Assembly: GCF_902459465.1 (NCBI RefSeq)
Contig: NC_047077.1
Span: 4,650,001 to 4,714,000, forward strand
Length of the DNA stretch: 64,000 nt
Source: Asterias rubens
Taxonomy: Eukaryota; Echinodermata; Asteroidea; Forcipulatida; Asteriidae
Reading direction: 5' to 3'
The position numbers and the translations under genes are program-made. The notes under the pieces are model-generated. The model had not been told where the DNA came from and made no database searches. It saw nothing but the letters and a program-made list of their open reading frames with translations. Shown piece by piece: positions 14,501-23,275 of this stretch (position 1 is its first letter; each line of letters starts with the position of its first letter).

Positions 14501-17500
14501 CCTGCATACCTGAAAAATGTACAACAGCTGATTTGGGTTGTTACAATCTTTTTTTGTTAACACTTCAAACTGTGCACACTTTTCAACTATTTTCTTGTGA
14601 CTCACACAACTGATTAAGCTCAAATCTTCACAGGTTTGCAATTTCATGGTTGATCACACAAAACATGAACACTGTCTGCGATTATGTCATCAGCCTTACC
14701 AACCCTGTGTATACAGGTTTGTGAAAAATCATGGTGTTTTTAAATGGGACAAACTATTTGAATCAATGAAAACAATTTGTAAACAAATACAACCAGGCAA
14801 CGATTTCTCTTTCAAGATGGCTGCTCAATTTTTTTTTACTCGCCTCACATGAGCAAAGACCAAAGTTAAGCATCTAAAAACAAAGCACAACATTAACCTG
14901 TCAACAAAATATTTTCATAATTAAAAAAACAAAAAAACACAACCATACTCATTTGTATGAGTATTTTGTCAGTTTGTAGAAGTTTTAGACATTTCAAACT
15001 ATCTTTCAATTTACATCAAACCAGCCAATCAGTTGGCTTTTAGGAGACTTTTTGCATTATTTCAACTGGCCTAGACCAATCACGTACCACTCTTCCTCCT
15101 TGTGCGCCAGGAAGAACTCACTGAGCTGGGTGCGTTTGAACTCCACCTTGTACTCGTTGTACTTACGCACCGCTTCGGTATCGTCGATCATGTCGTCTTG
15201 AGAGGCAAGGAATTGCTTGAAGCTCATGATGTGGGGCCCGTGGGGGCCACGGCTGTGGTCGTGATCTTGGCCACCCCTGTAAGAACACAAAAAGAAGAAA
15301 ACACAATCATCTTATATCCTTATATCCTAAGGGGGGTAACCCTGTTTCAGCCCAAGGAGTAGGTGGCAATGTGTCTCTGGTGCCCGTTGATCTGGGTTGA
15401 TAGCCCAAATGAGTTAATAAGTGTAGCCCTGACCTTGAAGTGGCCATCCGGCCGTGTGAGTTGGGAAATATCTCATTAAAAAAAATCTTTAAATCAACTT
15501 TCCCACTCTTGGGTAACATTTTCCAGCAAGTTGATTAACCAGTTAAAACCATACGAATTCATGAGTTTTGTATGGTGGCAGAACTGTACACATAACTAGA
15601 CTGTGTGCACATTTACTGTAAATTCTTACATTCATCTTACACAGGCAGGCAAAGTTTTTCAAAACACCAGTGGATTAACAACAAATAGTCAGACAGAAGG
15701 AGGGTTGAATATGTAATACATGATTGGCTACTAGTTATTATGTCATTACAAAAACTTTGTAACTGAAATTTGAAAAAAGTTTGTATCTCACAGTCTTGCA
15801 ATACGCAATTTGCTCCAAATGTTGCTAATTGATTGCACATTTTGTTGTTACTTCACAATGGGGTTTGTAAGACACACCACATTAAACTCTCTATTCATTT
15901 TTTAGAGGGCAAGGCCATTTTCTTTTTGCAAAAGGCACTTGCACTGTAAAATCTTAAAAACTATGGGAGACCTTTGAAAAGATACCAATGCCAAGACCAG
16001 GGGCAACAGAGGCCGAGGCATCCGTGGCTTCATGTAATTCTAGGCCAACTACAACTAATAATAAATAATAATACAAAGCGATTATAAGGCGCTATACAAA
16101 GAACAGAGCGCCCTAACAAGGGGAGGGCAACACAAGAACAAAAGCAAAACAAAAACAGACCTATGACAGGGCAAGAGATATAATAAAAAAAAATAAAAAA
16201 AGTTATGGTGGTTTTCAAAAGAACAGGTTTTACCAACCCCCCAATAGACCGATCCAGTAGGCTCCGCCCACGACGCACGTGTGAGCAAGAACACGTGGGG
16301 CTCTCCAATGCCTTTCTGCACAACTCTGCCACGCGCGCCAAGATACGCGCATGCATGGGACCTTTGTTGCGTTGTGATTGGTCAATACGCAATGGGCGGA
16401 GCTTAATGGATCGGTCTATTGCACACAGTCCTTACAGTTTTACAGGATTGAAACGGACACAAGTGGTAGATTACCTTTGTCCTTGGTTGCCATGGTGAGG
16501 TCCTTGCTGCATGTGTTGCATTCCTCCACCGCTCCCCCAGTTTCCGTGGCTCTGCTGGGGACCGTTGTATCCCCCCTGGTTCCCACCACCTCCTCCTCCG
16601 CCACCCCCACCACCACCACTGTACTGCATGTTGTTGTAGTTGTTGTTGTAGCCACCACTACCGGAATCCCTGAAAACAAAAACAAGTTATTGGGTATGGT
16701 CCGCTTTCATTCACATACTTGTGTTCTATTTGAGGCCTAGTTTTGGTTCAAGACTGGATTTGTCACAAAAGGGCGCGCTATGACCCTCAACACGCTATCA
16801 ACCACGAACCGCTATCAACCACGGACCGCTATCACAGCAGAGTCTTGGCACATTCGTTAAATCTCCCCCCAAACTGAAGGGGCGGGCTCTGCGGGAAACG
16901 TACGCGCGCGCATTATGTTTCCCCCCAATTTTGGGGTGAAATTTAACGAATGTGCCAAGACTCTCCTGTGATAGCGGTTCTCGGGTGATAGTGGTTCGTG
17001 GTTGATAGCGCGTTGGGGGTGATAGCGCGCCCTGTTGTGACAAATCCAGGAGAGTCTTGAACCAAGACTATTTGAGGCCTGGCACTGTATGTAGGGCTCA
17101 ATCTCAAAGAGATGCTTAAAGGCACTGGACACGTTTGGTAATTGTCAAAGACCAGTGTATTCTCACTTGGTGCATCCCAACATATGCATAAAATAACAAG
17201 CATGTGAAAATTTGGGCTCAATTGGTCATCGGAGATGCAAGAAAATTGGGGGAAAAAACACAATTGTTGTAAAAATTTGTGTGATTTCAGGTAGAAATAA
17301 AACGCTTCAGCTGAAGTCCTTTAGTATTTTAGTGAGGAAATACCTTTTTCTCAAAAACGCTGTTACTTCAGAGGGAGTTGTTTCTCCTAATGTTTTATAT
17401 TATATCAATAGCTCTCCATTGCACGTTACCAAGTTTTTATGTGAATATATATTTTGAGTAATTACCAAACATGTCCGGTTACCAGCCTTGTCAAATTTAC

Positions 17501-19570
17501 AATCTGTGACACATAACATCACCTGAACTGGGTATATAGGTTATTCTCATCAGCAACGACACACGACCCTCGACCCTTGAGCAGGGCTCGAATTTCACGC
17601 TGGACCGCAGGCCCGAGGCCAGTGATTTTAGCTTCGGCCCAGTAAACTTTATGCCAAACAAATCCGGCGCTCTTGTGTTTTTTTTTATGCATACTAATAT
17701 AGTTACTTTTACAAATAATTATATGAAATATATTATCTTTCATTAAATGTATTTCAATCTCATTTAAAATAAAAGTTTTTGTTTTACTTGTCGTCAAATT
17801 AGTGTTCTGAGCACGCCTGCGGAACGTCAATCCGTCCTTTTTTCACGTGCATCAGGCTGCATACATGTTTTCCATTTAGTTTACTCATGCCCACTAGATA
17901 CTTGTACATCTAGTCTCAAACCATTTATGTTTATGCACCCGGGGAGTGAGCGAGCTGGGACGAGGGAGTGATGTGTTGGTACCCGGCGCGGCGGCACACC
18001 TTAGTACAGAGATGTTTGTTTACCACTGACCATGTGTAAAGTCTGATACCTTACAAAGGAGTGTTGAATTTGCATTAAGTCTGGTTGCAATACCACACAT
18101 CCCTGTGTTGCATGGATTAAAAGTAAGGTCTTGTTGCCAAACGTCTTGCTAAGTATGGCTACCAACAGTGATGAGCTTCTGACTACTGCTGTCAAATTTT
18201 TGGTCAATCTTTTTATGACGATCTTTTTATGAATGCTGCACATTGCAGTGTTTTGTTGGTGATTTGCCTGTCAAATCAGAATTTTTTTTTTTGAGGCGGC
18301 GAGAATGACGTGAAGTAGGTATATGGAACTTTATTGATTGGGTTTCACAGCAAAAAAAAAGCCTCCTAAGGGATGAAAAAGGCCTGCTGTTCTATCGTGT
18401 TAACTTTTTTTTTTTCTAATAAAATTTTGGTCTTGTAAAAAATCTTCCGGTCCAGTAAAAATTCTGAGCAACAAGCCCTGCGGTCTTGTGGATTTTTTCC
18501 CCAAATTCGAGCCCTGATTGAGGTCATTGAAAGTATTCTTACCAGTCTCTCCTCATACGTTTGGAGGGTGGGCTCATGTCCCTTGGAGGTGGGCTGTACC
18601 TGTCACGTCTGCCTCGGTCCTGGTAGTCCCTGCGGTTCCAGTCCCTCGGGTCGCGGTTGTCTCGTCGCCTCCTAAAACAAGAAATCAGAAGACTTTAAAC
18701 AACAGGTGATGATATCTACCTACGCAAAGGTTAACCTGCGTTTTAGCCAGGCACTTGTAGATTCTGGCCAAACAGGCCTGAAATGACATTGGACATGTTG
18801 GAACAGTGCTGTATGCTTCGTTTTTGAAAGGTCAAGGGCATCAAGGCATTTTCTCTTTGGCAAAGGGTACCCTATGAAGAAATTGTAAATTTCTACTGAA
18901 GCATTTCAATTCAATGGAATTGCCCTAAGCAAAACAGAATCTCAAAGATGAAATTTCAGGCCTTGGCTGACTGAAATTACAATTTATCGAAACATAGCCA
19001 AGTTTTTACATTGTCATGACAGATGGCAGCTCATGCATTACACAGGGCACAAGTTAAAATCAGAACTACAGCAAATTTGGGTGGGTGACTAGAGTCGACT
19101 TAACTTCAACAGATTCAGGCCTGGAATTACACGCAGTTTTGGCCTTGGTGTCCCTTCAAAACTTTCCCATTGACTTGAAAAAATGAAAATGGCCTTTCAA
19201 TGATGAAGTTCCAGGGATCGATTTCACAAAGATTTAGGACTAGTCCTATTGTAGCACTAGTCCTAGGAGGGAGATATTAAAAACTTATGGCTAGTCCTTA
19301 GTTAGGACAAGTAAACTCGTCCTAACTTGAGATAAGACTAGTCTTTAACTCTTTGTGAAATCCAACCAAGGACTGTAGATATTTTTGAGCAACAAGCCCA
19401 GCTGCAGTCTTGTTGGTTTCTCTCCTGGACTCCAGCGCTGCAATGGCTACTTACCGATCACTCCAGTCTTCCCTTCTCCGTGTGTCCCTGTCTCTGCGAT
19501 CGCTGTAATCATTCCTCTCACGTCGGAACTTATCTCTCCGACGGCGATCATTCTCATCGTCACTGTCCAT
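5..19570 (-). CDS. SRRT: SRRT / ARS2 (serrate RNA effector), 18 coding exons, 3' end cut by window
   Basis: ARS2 bridges the nuclear cap-binding complex to RNA fates such as snRNA export, histone mRNA 3' processing, primary miRNA processing and exosome decay. Coding exons in transcript order: 19570-19455, 18671-18543, 16669-16475, 15276-15088, 12519-12350, 11943-11790, 11119-11026, 10542-10459, 9986-9851, 9086-8869, 7850-7710, 7367-7026, 6787-6617, 5377-5224, 4229-4123, 3188-3039, 2821-2551 and 98-5. Phases agree at every junction and give 971 residues before the window edge; human ARS2 is about 876. Order: Arg/Asp-rich N-terminus, Gly-rich linker, conserved N-terminal ARS2 domain, acidic/Lys linker, RRM-like domain, charged helix, zinc-finger-like motif, then a Gln/Gly-rich tail. 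The usual C-terminal end (acidic, Asp-rich) is not in the window, so the last exon(s) lie before base 1. The start fits accATGG context and the family start (MDSDDE). Confidence 0.96.
1721..1962. repeat. 18-bp minisatellite, about 13 copies
   Basis: The unit TGTTGTAGTACCTGTACA repeats about 13 times in the last visible SRRT intron. The first 11 copies are nearly perfect; the last ones carry acttg for acatg. Because 18 is a multiple of three and no frame contains a stop, long open frames appear on both strands here; they are artefacts. Flanking DNA (1,965-2,115) is also rich in gtacc/gtac words, apparently decayed copies. Confidence 0.95.
3039..3188 (-). CDS. SRRT: SRRT exon 16, zinc-finger-like motif
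   Basis: Fifty codons encode [20 protein letters not shown] and continue [19 protein letters not shown]. This is the most conserved block of animal ARS2. The putative ligands are Cys about residue 819 and His about 835 and 840; animal ARS2 lacks the second Cys seen in plant SERRATE, and so does this copy. In the family this region contacts RNA and short peptide motifs of partner proteins (known for the family, not visible here). Confidence 0.95.
3266..3604. mobile_element. MITE family A copy in SRRT intron
   Basis: Family A elements are about 340-390 bp and end in inverted repeats TTAAAGGCAGTGGACACTAT. They share internal words such as ACACAACTTCGTGTGACAAG and TTTGAGCTCAA. No open frame encodes a transposase, so these are non-autonomous. 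The terminal TTAA suggests piggyBac-type TTAA targeting, an inference from the ends only. This copy lies between SRRT exons 15 and 16, beside a family Q palindrome. Confidence 0.85.
3718..3867. mobile_element. Palindromic MITE (family Q)
   Basis: The inverted halves share TGGCCTGACGTTTTGACCCT and the following AGCAGAGTCTTTCTCGAA around a short loop holding two opposed gttgtgttgtcat words. A decayed partial copy lies at 25,611-25,668 in TDP2 intron 3. Confidence 0.85.
4123..5377 (-). CDS. SRRT: SRRT exons 14-15, conserved core helices, odd donor
   Basis: Exon 14 (5377-5224) encodes [20 protein letters not shown] and the family block [14 protein letters not shown]. Exon 15 (4229-4123) encodes [12 protein letters not shown]...LGKKDQE. 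Joining to exon 16 (VEKFV...) needs phase 0 after GAA at 4123. The following minus-strand bases there read gcatat, not gt. This would be a GC-AG intron with a weak match at other donor positions, or a base error or polymorphism. No GT nearby gives the right phase. The exon-15 end is therefore less certain than the rest. Confidence 0.8.
4263..4473. mobile_element. MITE family E copy, 211 bp
   Basis: It is bounded by perfect inverted repeats TATAGACGATGTGACCT. A second copy in opposite orientation is at 60,296-60,505, and the two align along their full length (shared words include CCGCCGGGCAAAA, TTTCTAGCTGG/CCAGCTAGAAA and CGAAACATGACGT/ACGTCATGTTTCG). It starts about 30 bases upstream of the acceptor of SRRT exon 15, so it may overlap that intron's branch-point region. 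Confidence 0.9.
4726..4912. mobile_element. MITE family D copy
   Basis: The copy contains the family D words GAAACTTTGCATGGTGGAAA, GGTTTGCGGTAACACCATGT and a CAACTCGATGTTTCGAT/ATCAG block. Similar copies or halves occur near 24,970-25,010, 25,355-25,490, 28,985-29,110, 43,975-44,215, 48,355-48,430 with 48,716-48,950, 52,820-52,895 and 55,035-55,175 with 55,740-55,850. A 19-base guanine run (4,811-4,829) interrupts it. Confidence 0.7.
5524..5660. repeat. (TAA)n microsatellite with retroelement-type tail
   Basis: An AATAATAATA run is followed by GGTATTTATATAGCGCCTTT and AAAGCGCTGAAC. The pair gcgcctttaa...aaagcgct beside a microsatellite is typical of the 3' tails of CR1/L2-like non-LTR retroelements and their SINE partners in invertebrates. 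Similar tails occur at 16,045-16,115, 31,440-31,500, 35,320-35,400, 40,525-40,590 and 44,555-44,620. Confidence 0.65.
6019..6388. mobile_element. MITE family A copy
   Basis: A diverged full-length copy lies in the intron between SRRT exons 13 and 14. The left end reads AAGGTACACCTTTGGTAATT; the right end reads CAAACGTGTACAGTGCCTTT. Internal family words (CTCGCAACTTCGATAACCGA, TTTTCACAGGTTTGTTATTT) are intact. Confidence 0.85.
6829..7005. mobile_element. MITE family C copy
   Basis: The copy begins GGGCCCAATTTCATAAAGCT and contains several gctaagc / tgctaag words. Family C copies also occur at 24,528-24,811, 26,935-27,147, 28,515-28,770, 30,328-30,680 and 54,118-54,372. A remnant near 12,290-12,330 lies next to SRRT exon 5. 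The right end of this copy runs close to the donor of SRRT exon 12. Confidence 0.7.
7026..9086 (-). CDS. SRRT: SRRT exons 10-12, RRM-like domain and charged helix
   Basis: Exon 10 (9086-8869) is acidic and ends in [20 protein letters not shown], the start of the RRM-like fold. Exon 11 (7850-7710) encodes [20 protein letters not shown] and ends [15 protein letters not shown], almost identical to human. Exon 12 (7367-7026) continues with [14 protein letters not shown] and then a long Glu/Lys-rich stretch that probably forms a charged single helix. The conserved block spans roughly residues 470-590. The charged stretch is much longer than in human ARS2 and explains part of the extra length of this protein. 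Confidence 0.95.
7958..8328. mobile_element. MITE family A' copy
   Basis: Its ends read AAAGCCATTGGACACTTTCG and (inverted) CCGAAAGGGTCCAATGGCTT. It shares internal words with family A (reverse of TGTGAAAATTTAGGCTCAATC) but has different termini, so it is a sister family. A near-full second copy is at 49,516-49,892. Confidence 0.85.
8505..8670 (+). pseudogene. Remnant of a non-LTR retrotransposon 3' end
   Basis: The plus-strand frame reads ...[20 protein letters not shown] and then stops. FK-x-LKT-x-LF just before the stop is the typical C-terminal end of CR1/L2-type reverse transcriptase ORF2 proteins. No upstream reverse transcriptase motifs are present, so this is a 5'-truncated, dead copy in an SRRT intron. 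Confidence 0.55.
9180..9356 (-). mobile_element. tRNA-derived SINE (type 1)
   Basis: On the minus strand it reads GCAACCTCTGTGGTCAAGTT as an A-box-like head and GGTCGAGAGTTCGAATCCCA as a B box, followed by a body ending near a TAAGGGTAAAACC word. It aligns with the copy at 10,560-10,740. Body-only fragments lie at 2,895-2,945 and 10,800-10,870. Confidence 0.75.
9357..9735. repeat. 127-bp tandem repeat, three near-identical copies
   Basis: The unit starts CCTTTATTTTAGCAGCGGGT and ends TACATATTACTAATGA. Starts at 9361, 9488 and 9615 give a 127-bp period. The three copies look identical by eye, so the expansion is recent or homogenised. The array abuts the SINE at 9,180-9,356, and its first 35 bases resemble the flank of the related SINE at 10,740-10,775, so it grew from SINE-adjacent sequence. 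Confidence 0.95.
9851..11943 (-). CDS. SRRT: SRRT exons 6-9, acidic/lysine-rich disordered linker
   Basis: Exon 6 (11943-11790) opens with AVIKMEGG, matching human, and then becomes Ser/Pro/Arg-rich. Exons 7 (11119-11026) and 8 (10542-10459) are Glu/Lys/Asp-rich. Exon 9 (9986-9851) carries a basic patch ([14 protein letters not shown]) followed by a Ser/Gly/Asp tract. Low-complexity charged sequence here is normal for the family; the basic patch could be a nuclear localisation signal. Sequence similarity is weak, so these exons rest mainly on splice sites and phase. Confidence 0.85.
10560..10775 (-). mobile_element. tRNA-derived SINE (type 1)
   Basis: The minus-strand head reads CTCGGTGGTCTAGTTGGTAT (A box) and GGTCGTGGGTTCTAATCCCA (B box) 35-45 bases later, matching internal RNA polymerase III promoter spacing. 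The body follows with a CACTGTATACTCGGTACTTT word (given on the plus strand). It lies in the SRRT intron between exons 7 and 8. Confidence 0.8.
12018..12175 (-). mobile_element. tRNA-like SINE (type 3) fragment
   Basis: The plus-strand sequence CTGACTGGGTAAATCTTAAT ... GAGCGGGATGTGAACCAACG ... GAGACCACC-like end repeats at 43,555-43,690. On the minus strand the word GTTGGTTCACATCCCGCTC resembles a degenerate B box. It is a decayed copy with no transcription evidence. Confidence 0.55.
12350..15276 (-). CDS. SRRT: SRRT exons 4-5, conserved N-terminal ARS2 domain
   Basis: Exon 4 (15276-15088) encodes [20 protein letters not shown] and continues to HKEEEW. Exon 5 (12519-12350) continues with [20 protein letters not shown] and a helical region ending VLDA. 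These match the family block FKEFLLSLDD...HKDEEWFRSKYHPDE in human ARS2. The codon for W is split between the exons (TG+G), which fixes both splice sites. The 2.6-kb intron between them holds only repeats and AT-rich sequence. Confidence 0.93.
12995..13075. mobile_element. MITE family P fragment
   Basis: The sequence CTCGAGATAAGACTAGTCTT followed by TTTGTGAAATCCA is the right half of the family P element seen complete at 19,206-19,372, 37,703-37,832 and 46,317-46,485. Confidence 0.7.
16045..16240. repeat. Retroelement-type 3' tail
   Basis: The stretch contains AATAATAAATAATAATACAA, then AGCGATTATAAGGCGCTATA and GAGCGCCCTAACAAGGGG. This matches the microsatellite plus ggcgctata signature of other tails in the window, here in minus-strand orientation. 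Confidence 0.5.
16243..16420. mobile_element. MITE family F copy
   Basis: Imperfect inverted ends AATAGACCGATCCAGTAGGC and (inverted) CCATTAAGCTCCGCCC. A second copy at 58,493-58,657 sits inside a family A element. It lies about 50 bases from the donor of SRRT exon 3. Shared inner words include ACGTGGGGCTCTCCAATGCC and GTTGTGATTGGTCAATACGC. Confidence 0.9.
16475..16669 (-). CDS. SRRT: SRRT exon 3, Gly/Asn-rich low-complexity linker
   Basis: This exon encodes residues 82-146 or so, with a run of about twelve glycines after an Asn/Tyr-rich stretch, then Gln/His/Met-rich sequence. Human ARS2 has a shorter Gly-rich stretch (GGGGGP) at the same place. The glycine run is encoded by ggt/gga triplet repeats and is a likely site of length polymorphism. 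Confidence 0.88.
16775..17060. mobile_element. Palindromic element with nested halves
   Basis: The left part contains ATCAACCACGAACCGCTATC, GAGTCTTGGCACATTCGTTA and CCCCCCAAACTGAAGG. The right part contains the inverted forms, TAACGAATGTGCCAAGACTC and GATAGTGGTTCGTGGTTGAT. The outermost words are TTGTCACAAAAGGGCGCGCTAT and its inverse near 17,025-17,050 (imperfect). It lies in the SRRT intron between exons 2 and 3. Confidence 0.8.
17116..17480. mobile_element. MITE family A copy
   Basis: The left end is TTAAAGGCACTGGACACGTT; the right end is ATTACCAAACATGTCCGG. It has the conserved internal CACTTGGTG / CATATGCATAAAATAACAA block. The flanking word is diverged from TTAA on the right. Confidence 0.85.
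19206..19372. mobile_element. MITE family P copy
   Basis: The copy opens with GATCGATTTCACAAAGATTT and closes with CTTTGTGAAATCCA, with opposed AGGACTAGTCCTA and AGTCCTTAGTTAGGAC words inside. It lies between SRRT exons 1 and 2. Confidence 0.8.
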
Positions 19571-19600
19571 GGTGCTTTATGATATTACAGCTTACTATGT
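19455..19600 (-). CDS. SRRT: SRRT first coding exon with 5'UTR acceptor
   Basis: The ATG is at 19570-19568 in a strong context (accATGG), and the encoded start [20 protein letters not shown] closely matches vertebrate ARS2. Thirty bases upstream, on the minus strand, a pyrimidine-rich run ends in cag (acceptor at 19602-19601). This exon therefore probably begins at 19600 with 30 bases of 5'UTR, and a non-coding first exon and the promoter lie further right. The donor is gtaag at 19454-19450. Confidence 0.9.
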
Positions 19601-20108
19601 CTGAAAAAGAAAGAGTAAAGTTGTGATGTAGGACACATTACACATAACCGGGTGATGTAGGACACAATACATAACCCTCAGACTTTGCTCACAAGTCACT
19701 GTTTCAAAAGAAGGGGTTACTTTCTCTGAAAAAGTTTATTTTGAATGATGATGGTCGTATTTTTTATATATTTTTTTATCGTCACACAATTTGTTGTCTT
19801 AAAGGCAGGGCTCAACACGAACAGTTTTGTCCGGGCGCTGCGCTCGTCTAAATTTCTCAAAAAAACAAATGCGCCCGTTCAAAAAATGTAGCGCTCTGAC
19901 AAAATTGTCCAGTGAACGGGCAAAAAATTCCGAAAAAATACTTCACGACGTACACAAACCACGGCGACTGGTACCCAGAAGTCGGCTTTTTACTCTGCTC
20001 GCAAGGCATCCTGACTACATTTTTAGTCGACATCAACAGGAACCCAATCCTCCCTCTCAGTCTCAACTCAACTCAATACTAAACAGAAAACATGCTTGCA
20101 GCGTTCAC

Positions 20109-20359
20109 TTAAAGGGCAACTTTGCCTTGGATCGGGCGAGTTGGTCTATGAAAAGTGCTTGACACTGTTTGTTATAAAATGCAATGGTTAGATAGATGGT
20201 TTAATAGTAGAATATAATGATCCACACAAATATGCCTCGAAATTGCATGGTTTTCCTTGTACGTCGTGAACTATCTAACACGGCATGCCATTTTGTGGAG
20301 TCATTATACTACAGTCAAGCGCTTTTCATCAACCAACTCGACCGACCCGTGTCCCTTTA
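20109..20359. mobile_element. MITE family H copy
   Basis: The ends are TTAAAGGGCAACTTTGCCTT and its partial inverse GACCCGTGTCCCTTTAA. Inner words ATGGTTAGATAGATGGTTTA and CAATGATCCAC-like are shared with the longer copy at 56,917-57,300. The terminal TTAA resembles family A but the rest differs. Confidence 0.8.
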
Positions 20360-21299
20360 ATTCATAAAAGTTTCTGTATCCTGCCAGTGCCACCACTTTT
20401 TCAAATGATTATACAGTCGTTTGACCAGTTCTGGATCACTTTTTGAATTCACATTGTTTTTTGTTGCAATCTCTTTGATATCTTAAACAAAAAAGTTTAT
20501 CAGTTTACCTATCAAAACATGACATAAAACTCACCAAGTATTCACTGACGAAAAAGGATTGGTTCTTTTGAAGAGACTTTGAGAAAAGTATCGTTACCCG
20601 TTTGACCAGTTCAGGATCAGTTGAATCTATTCTGAATCAGTAGAGTGCCCTTTATTGCAACGAAACTTCAGAGGTGTGTTGGCATGGACTTGGTCTTGGA
20701 CTTCCTTTCTTTAGTGAATGTCATGCAAGTGTCTTCAATAGCAGCGCAAAAACCCAGCGACAAAACCACAAAACAACAGCAAAGGCAAACAAAAAAGTGA
20801 AGCGAACCTAAAAAGCATTATTGACCCCTCCAAGTTTAATTTTCTCACAAAAAAAAAAATCTACAAGAATTTGTTGAATGTTTCTCAAAATCAACTAAAT
20901 AAACCTTCTACTGCAGTAGTATGATTTTACCTCACTAAGTAAGTTAGTGCGGCACCATTTGACGCAATGAGATGTTGAGTGATCCCGAACTGGTCAAGGG
21001 TAAGTTGCCCCCCAAAGAAGATTTTGGTAACTTCGTCTCCTCAAAAAAAACAAGATGACTGCACAGTATTTACAGGAATTTTTTTTACACATTTTTATAA
21101 TTTTACATAAATATTTTTTGCCCCGGCACTCCAATTCTAAAGTTAAGAAGTTTTAACAGTGTTTTTCAACCAACATTTTTAAACAAAAAAATGATAAATT
21201 TCGCAGACAACTTTCAGGAAAACTGCCATAATTAATAATTTGCTGATAATGTCTGGCACCTTATTTTGGGTTTGTTGGTTTAATGGGTGTTAATCGGAT

Positions 21300-21423
21300 A
21301 ACTTTCCGTATGGCGCCACCACTTTTTCACCCTTTTTAAAAAAAAGGGATATCTCATTGAGGTAAATTAGATACTATATTATTTCATATCGAATGAAAAA
21401 GTGGTGGCGCCATACGGAAACTT
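21300..21423. mobile_element. Palindromic MITE family G copy
   Basis: Inverted arms CTTTCCGTATGGCGCCACCA...CTTTTTCA and their reverse complement enclose an AT-rich loop. A second copy with the same arms and loop is at 35,409-35,537. At about 125 bp each, they are among the shortest elements in the window. Confidence 0.9.
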
Positions 21424-21989
21424 TTCCCTCGGGGATAGTCATTGTCAAAAAAGGGCTTCATTATAAAAAAAAATATAAAAAAAGGGACCCCTACCAAAGT
21501 CAAAGTCAAACAAAACTCATTACCTTATTTTAAGATAATTTATCCCTGAAATACTGCATAACTTCTACAAACAACAATAATGATTTAGCTCTATAAAAAT
21601 TAACTTAATACACGATTATTTACAGTTTATTTGAAGGCTAAAAATAAAAAGACATTATCTCACCCACTCTGTCTACAGGTTGGACACTCGGCGTGCGTTT
21701 GTAAAAAAAAAACTAAAAAGAGAAAGAAGCAAATGGCGCTTTGGGACAAACCATTTAAGCGTCAGGGGGTTTAGAGGGATTGATTTAATCTTTCAATAAT
21801 TTTTATGAAACCGTTGAGTGTATAAAAATAAAAATGACTTAAGACCTAAAACAAATAATTCACAAGAAGGTTTTTTTTATACTTACTTATCACATATTTT
21901 CCTCAAATAATTAATAGTAATGACAAGACATGTCTTAGCGTCCCCTCTGTTACTACAGAACAATCCAACACAATAGCGCCCTCTAGTGT

Positions 21990-22160
21990 TTTACTCGGAC
22001 CAACGCATGTTTTGTTCATGTTCGTGCCCAAAACAGCGGCGGCGGCCGTCCTCATTGCTCGATCCCGCGGGGTGGCAGACGTGTGTTCAACTTGTTGTTT
22101 TGTCTCTGTGTGGTGGTGGAACGTGGTTATTGTGTTATTGTAAAGTAGTTTATTGGTTGT
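21990..22160. promoter_or_regulatory. Candidate bidirectional promoter of SRRT and TDP2
   Basis: This is the only GC-rich, CpG-containing patch (GCGGCGGCGGCCGTCC, TCGATCCCGCGGGG) between two divergent genes that both seem to start with an upstream exon. A short plus-strand frame starts at 22,018 (MFVPKTAAAAVLIARSRG). A clear TATA box is not visible. The call rests on position and composition alone. Confidence 0.35.
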
Positions 22161-22350
22161 GAAGAACACTAAAATAAAAAGTAATTCAATGATTGCATGA
22201 TATTTTAATTGAAATAATATGGTAGTTTGGTACTTACTAGATATGGAACTAGATAGTTTGGAGCTTACAAGCCTTGATTTGAGACATGCCTGGGAACTTG
22301 AGAATTGAATTTTGAGAGACCTAGGAAAGGGAAAAATTAACTTTTATTAA

Positions 22351-22594
22351 TGGGTGCATTCGTTTAGCTTCCCGGGGTCGACCCCGGTCTGCCCCGGTAT
22401 AATCGAATAGCTTTGACGGGGCTCACCCGGGTCAGCCCCCCGTGCCCTGCTTGCGGAGTGGGCCACTTGGGGGTGACCTGAGGTGCCTGCCGTCACCACG
22501 AAAGGGCGAGTGTGATCGTTCGATTAGCTCTCGTCGGGGGCTCACCCGAGTGAGCACTCCAGGGTCGACCCAGGGAAGCTAAAGAACGCACCCA
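22351..22594. mobile_element. MITE family B copy, 244 bp
   Basis: Ends are TGGGTGCATTCGTTTAGCTT and its inverse AAGCTAAAGAACGCACCCA. The interior is unusually GC-rich for the region, with several ggtcgacc and gggctcaccc words. Other copies: 30,001-30,246 (left end missing), 30,421-30,572, 50,606-50,846 and 53,046-53,302. Confidence 0.88.
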
Positions 22595-22621
22595 TTAAGA
22601 CTTGACCAAAAAGTAGACCCA

Positions 22622-22690
22622 GAACAAGGGCGCTGTATTCCTTTTTTTGAAAATGTCAAATTTCGAAAAAAAGGAATACAGCGCCCCAGT
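22622..22690. repeat. Short hairpin
   Basis: GGGCGCTGTATTCCTTTTTTT is followed after about 20 bases by AAAAAAAGGAATACAGCGCCC. Arms are about 20 bp and nearly perfect. It probably derives from a deleted palindromic MITE. Confidence 0.85.
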
Positions 22691-23048
22691 TACATGGTCA
22701 ATTACAAAATAGGGATCACCCAAAATAGTACCTGAATTAATTTAGAATACAAGACTTGAAACATTATACCTCATATGTAAGGAACTTGATCATCCTTGAG
22801 CTTTTGTGAGCACATGAACTGTAACTTAAAAAGTGACTTGATGAAACTTAATTAACCTTATTACGAGACTTGTTTGTGAGACTCGACCCTAAGGAAATTA
22901 ACAATCGACATTGAATTGATCTGCAGAGACATGAACTTGAGATATGACCTTGAAAACTCATTTGAGGCTTGACTTGATGATTTGAGAACTCGGGGAAAAA
23001 ATTGATAAATCGCATGCCTGATAATAAACATACTACAAAAGGGAAGGA

Positions 23049-23211
23049 TTTTAAAGGGAAGGTACACCTTTGGTAATTGTCAAAGACCAGTCTTCTCACT
23101 TGGTGTATCCCAACATAAGCATAAAATAACAAGCCTGTGAACATTTGAGCTCAATTGATCGTCGAAGTTGCGAGACAATTACCAATAGTGTCCAGTGTCT
23201 TTAAACAAATT
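23049..23211. mobile_element. Internally deleted MITE family A copy
   Basis: The left half runs from AAGGTACACCTTTGGTAATT through TTTGAGCTCAATTGATCGTC, then jumps to ACAATTACCAATAGTGTCCA and TTTAA. At 163 bp it is less than half the usual length. It ends about 30 bases before the acceptor in front of the TDP2 start codon. Confidence 0.85.
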
Positions 23212-23275
23212 GTAAAACTTAAGACTTAATTTTTTTCTTGTTAGGTTTGAGTGTCAAAACATCAGCGAGTCGGAT

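Larger units (their letters stand above)
19602..23242. other. Intergenic region between SRRT and TDP2
   Basis: I see no protein-coding gene here. It holds MITEs at 20,109-20,359, 21,300-21,423, 22,351-22,594 and 23,049-23,211, a GC-rich patch around 22,020-22,110 and AT-rich sequence. Both neighbours appear to have an upstream non-coding or very short first exon in this interval, because each has a clear acceptor before its first recognisable codons (19,602-19,601 for SRRT; about 23,242-23,243 for TDP2). Confidence 0.7.
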